From JBAZOY01 sp041648505 (GTDB lineage Bacteria > Desulfobacterota > Syntrophia > Syntrophales > CG2-30-49-12): a stretch of 7,339 nucleotides of DNA. The stretch's first letter is position 1, and every line of letters starts with the position of its first letter. The translations under genes and the position numbers were made by a program. Location of the stretch: the NCBI GenBank assembly GCA_041648505.1, contig JBAZOY010000097.1, forward strand, positions 1-7,339, given 5' to 3'. Below, in pieces: positions 5,908-7,339 of the stretch. A model generated the notes under the pieces. That model did no database searches, was not told the DNA's origin, and saw only the letters and a list, made by a program, of their open reading frames with translations.

Positions 5908-6699
5908 GTGACAGATGAAGAAAAAGCTGTGCGGCGTAGAAAAGCCCTCGGTAAAATTACCGCCGTTTTTTGTATTCTCCTCAGCCTGTCAATTATTGAT
6001 GCAGTGATAGCCGGGTTCAGGCAATCTGCAAATGTGTTTGATCTTCTTCCCGGAACAACTGTTGAAATCAACGGAATAATGATGGGAAAAGTCGAAAGTG
6101 CCCGGGAAATTACATGGACGGGCAACTCAAATCATATTCTGCTGACTATCGATTCAATTCAGAAAGGCCACTGGTTCGGAGACAACATGTGGCAGGGGCG
6201 GCTGACAATCGATCCCGATATAAGGGCGGGAGAGTACAGCCTGACGGTAGGCATTGAAGGCATGAAGATGCAAAAGCCCGGTAAATTTCTGATAAGGGTT
6301 TATAAAGATTATGCGGGTTATCGCCAAAGCTTCAAATCTCTCATAAAACGATACCTTGATGTATCGCCATGGATCATGGCTGCTGCTTTTTCCACTTTTG
6401 TTGTTTTGGCCTTCGGATATATCTTTTTCCTCTCCGGAAAGATTGAACAACTCATGGCCAAACAGGGAAAGGCCGTGGTATATAGAGTAAAAAAAGGTGA
6501 TGACGGGTGCGAGATAGCCTTCAGCCTGGGCACCGCGCACGGCATCCGAACCAATACCAGCCTTACCCTCCTCAATGAAGAGGGTAAACCCGCAGGAACT
6601 GTGGTCGTTCATAATGTTTCTGAAACAGACTCGCTGGCAACCGCAGGGTCAGGCTGCACAGTCAAACCTGGGTATACGGTATCGCTCGCCGTCCGGTAA
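5908..6699 (+). CDS. Two-helix membrane protein of unknown function
   Basis: I do not recognise a named family for this 263-residue protein. The GTG start is supported by AAAGGAG at 5894-5900, seven bases upstream. The N-terminus is short and basic (RRRKALGK), followed by a membrane helix at about 16-36, an extracytoplasmic beta-rich segment at about 37-153, a second helix at about 154-176, and a C-terminal domain at about 177-263. The positive-inside rule puts both ends in the cytoplasm. The C-terminal part (GTAHGIRTNTSLTLLNEEG, then AGTVVVHNVSETDSL and a final KPGYTVSL) resembles small beta-barrel caps such as the FlgT C-terminal type, which is pattern similarity only. The gene lies between two copies of an inserted repeat element. 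If these are removed, it directly follows the lipoprotein gene with a 16-nt gap, so it probably belonged to the permease-lipoprotein operon. Confidence 0.85.
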   Translation: MTDEEKAVRRRKALGKITAVFCILLSLSIIDAVIAGFRQSANVFDLLPGTTVEINGIMMGKVESAREITWTGNSNHILLTIDSIQKGHWFGDNMWQGRLTIDPDIRAGEYSLTVGIEGMKMQKPGKFLIRVYKDYAGYRQSFKSLIKRYLDVSPWIMAAAFSTFVVLAFGYIFFLSGKIEQLMAKQGKAVVYRVKKGDDGCEIAFSLGTAHGIRTNTSLTLLNEEGKPAGTVVVHNVSETDSLATAGSGCTVKPGYTVSLAVR

Positions 6700-6715
6700 A
6701 AGGCTTCGCGTGAAT

Positions 6716-6750
6716 GATTTATGAGACTTTTTACGAGAGCATCATAATTC
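6716..6750. repeat. Imperfect hairpin, possible REP-type or terminator-like element
   Basis: GATTTATGA (6716-6724) and TCATAATTC (6742-6750) form arms that match 8 of 9, around a 17-nt spacer containing ACTTTTTACGAGAG. It lies 16 nt after the stop of the 263-residue protein gene. There is no T-run after the second arm, so it is not a standard intrinsic terminator, though it could act as a 3' end stabiliser. I recall similar ACTTTTTACGAG-containing intergenic repeats in other Deltaproteobacteria but cannot verify this. Confidence 0.35.
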
Positions 6751-6776
6751 CCTTTAATTAAATTATAATTTGTGTA

Positions 6777-6784
6777 CAATATAA
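6777..6784. repeat. Left target-site duplication of copy B
   Basis: CAATATAA directly abuts the left terminal inverted repeat of copy B and is repeated exactly at 6980-6987 directly after the right terminus. An exact 8-bp flanking direct repeat is the expected footprint of a cut-and-paste insertion. Confidence 0.85.
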
Positions 6785-6979
6785 GTAACTACTCAGGTTC
6801 AAAGTTAAAGGGTTCACGGTTCATGGTTAAACTGATGAAGATTGAACTGATTGATGGTATTTACAGGCTTAGTCGACTGTGCGAGTGCTGTCGTTCAGAC
6901 TTCAGGAAAACATGGGAAGCATGTCCCCGCCGTAGGCAGAATAACCGTGAACCGTGAACCAGACAACCTGAGTAGTTAC
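6785..6979. mobile_element. MITE-like non-autonomous element, copy B (195 bp)
   Basis: Terminal inverted repeats are perfect over 15 bp: GTAACTACTCAGGTT (6785-6799) and AACCTGAGTAGTTAC (6965-6979). An inner pair at 6811-6829 and 6942-6960 matches 18 of 19, so either strand could fold into a long stem interrupted by an 11/4-nt internal loop. The element is flanked by an exact 8-bp duplication, CAATATAA. It matches copy A (5686-5881) across both arms but differs in the 24-nt core (6874-6897). A short open frame crosses the element, but the matching frame in copy A is closed by a stop in the core, so it is not a gene. Size, inverted termini, target duplication and lack of transposase fit a miniature element mobilised in trans. 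The parent transposon family is not identifiable here. Confidence 0.92.
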
Positions 6980-6987
6980 CAATATAA
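6980..6987. repeat. Right target-site duplication of copy B
   Basis: This second exact copy of CAATATAA starts immediately after the right terminus of copy B. It also contributes TATAA to a TATAAT hexamer at 6983-6988. Confidence 0.85.
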
Positions 6988-6988
6988 T
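6983..6988 (+). promoter_or_regulatory. Candidate -10 box for the fourth receiver gene
   Basis: TATAAT lies 20 bases upstream of the ATG at 7008, which would give a leader of about 10-15 nt. The bases 17 nt upstream (CAGACA, 6960-6965) are only a weak -35 match and belong to the right arm of copy B. If real, the inserted element now supplies the upstream half of this promoter. Other TATAAT-like words (6764-6769, inside the 12-bp palindrome AAATTATAATTT at 6760-6771) lie on the far side of the insertion. Confidence 0.3.
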
Positions 6989-7007
6989 CATTATGGGGAA
7001 AATAGAT

Positions 7008-7339
7008 ATGACAATACGCCTGTTACTGGTGGATGATGAAGAAGATTTCAGAATAACTCTGGCAAACAGGTTAAAAAGAAGAAACATGGATGTTACGGAT
7101 GCAGGCAGCGGCGAAGAGGCGATAGAGATTATCGGGAAAAAATCTTTCGATGTTGCCATTGTTGACATCAAGATGCCGGGGATGGATGGAATAGAAACTC
7201 TCAGGCGGATCAGAAAGATCGATCCGCTTGTAGAAGTTATCCTTCTGACAGGACATGCATCAGTGGAAGCAGGTATCGAAGGCATAAAATCCGGAGCTTA
7301 TGACTACGTTATCAAGCCGTGTAATGTCAATGATCTCAT
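7008..7339 (+). CDS. Single-domain-type response regulator receiver, 3' end cut by window
   Basis: ATG 7008 opens a frame that runs to the window end (110 full codons). GGGGA at 6995-6999 is a good ribosome binding site for it. An in-frame ATG at 6993 has no such site and is less likely. Receiver residues are present: D9-D10, phosphoacceptor D53 (IVDIKMPGMDG), T81 in LLTGHAS and K103 in YVIKPCNV. The sequence closely resembles the receivers at 382 and 2488, including GHASVE and the SGEEA segment. Since the window stops a few residues after the conserved lysine, an output domain cannot be excluded, though the sister proteins have none. It follows the permease/lipoprotein module, separated from it by the second inserted element, and is probably that module's regulator or phosphorelay partner. 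Confidence 0.92.
   Translation, partial: MTIRLLLVDDEEDFRITLANRLKRRNMDVTDAGSGEEAIEIIGKKSFDVAIVDIKMPGMDGIETLRRIRKIDPLVEVILLTGHASVEAGIEGIKSGAYDYVIKPCNVNDL

Noticed and set aside
5949..5971. Terminator-like CGGTAAAATTACCG followed by six T residues
   Set aside because: It lies inside the start of the 263-residue protein gene, the stem is only 5 bp with a 4-nt loop, and the T-run encodes part of the first membrane helix region. Chance is the simplest reading.
6772..6957. 61-codon open frame across copy B
   Set aside because: It lies almost wholly within the inserted element, has no ribosome binding site, and the equivalent frame in copy A is closed by a stop in the core.
6993..6995. Alternative ATG start for the fourth receiver
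   Set aside because: It is in frame and adds five residues, but it has no upstream ribosome binding site, whereas ATG 7008 has GGGGA at proper distance and starts right at the first receiver strand.

Overview
The window looks like a piece of a Desulfobacterota (former Deltaproteobacteria) chromosome, probably from an anaerobe related to sulfate reducers. This rests on gene content and protein style: stacked single-domain CheY-like receivers beside a Cache-domain histidine kinase, and a universal stress protein next to a TauE/SafE permease, a tiny membrane protein and a lipoprotein. From memory, unchecked, a similar set occurs in Desulfovibrio (around DVU0145-DVU0151). No rRNA, tRNA, CRISPR array or transposase gene is visible. 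All genes lie on the + strand.

Region 1 (1-2931) is a two-component array: a receiver cut by the window edge, a second receiver, a membrane sensor histidine kinase and a third receiver. Spacing is very tight (a Shine-Dalgarno site overlapping a stop codon, a 1-nt gap, a 17-nt gap), so this is one transcription unit. None of the receivers carries a DNA-binding or enzymatic output domain.

Region 2 (3091-6699) is an envelope and stress module: a universal stress protein with an ATP-binding motif, a 98-residue protein with a signal peptide and one membrane helix, a 351-residue TauE/SafE-type permease, a 208-residue lipoprotein starting 1 nt after the permease stop, and a 263-residue protein with two membrane helices. 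A fourth receiver (7008 to the window end, cut off) follows. The natural reading is a receiver-based signalling system linked to an anion or sulfur-oxyanion permease and its envelope partners. The substrate cannot be read from the sequence.

The most distinctive structure is a pair of ~195-bp non-coding elements (5686-5881 and 6785-6979) in the same orientation. They have 15-bp terminal inverted repeats and a second 19-bp inverted repeat inside. The second copy is flanked by an exact 8-bp direct repeat, CAATATAA, which marks it as an inserted MITE-like element. One copy sits at the stop codon of the lipoprotein gene. The other sits in the promoter/leader of the fourth receiver. Together they bracket the 263-residue gene. 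Removing them in silico restores a compact operon with a 16-nt gap and places the fourth receiver just behind an AT-rich leader.
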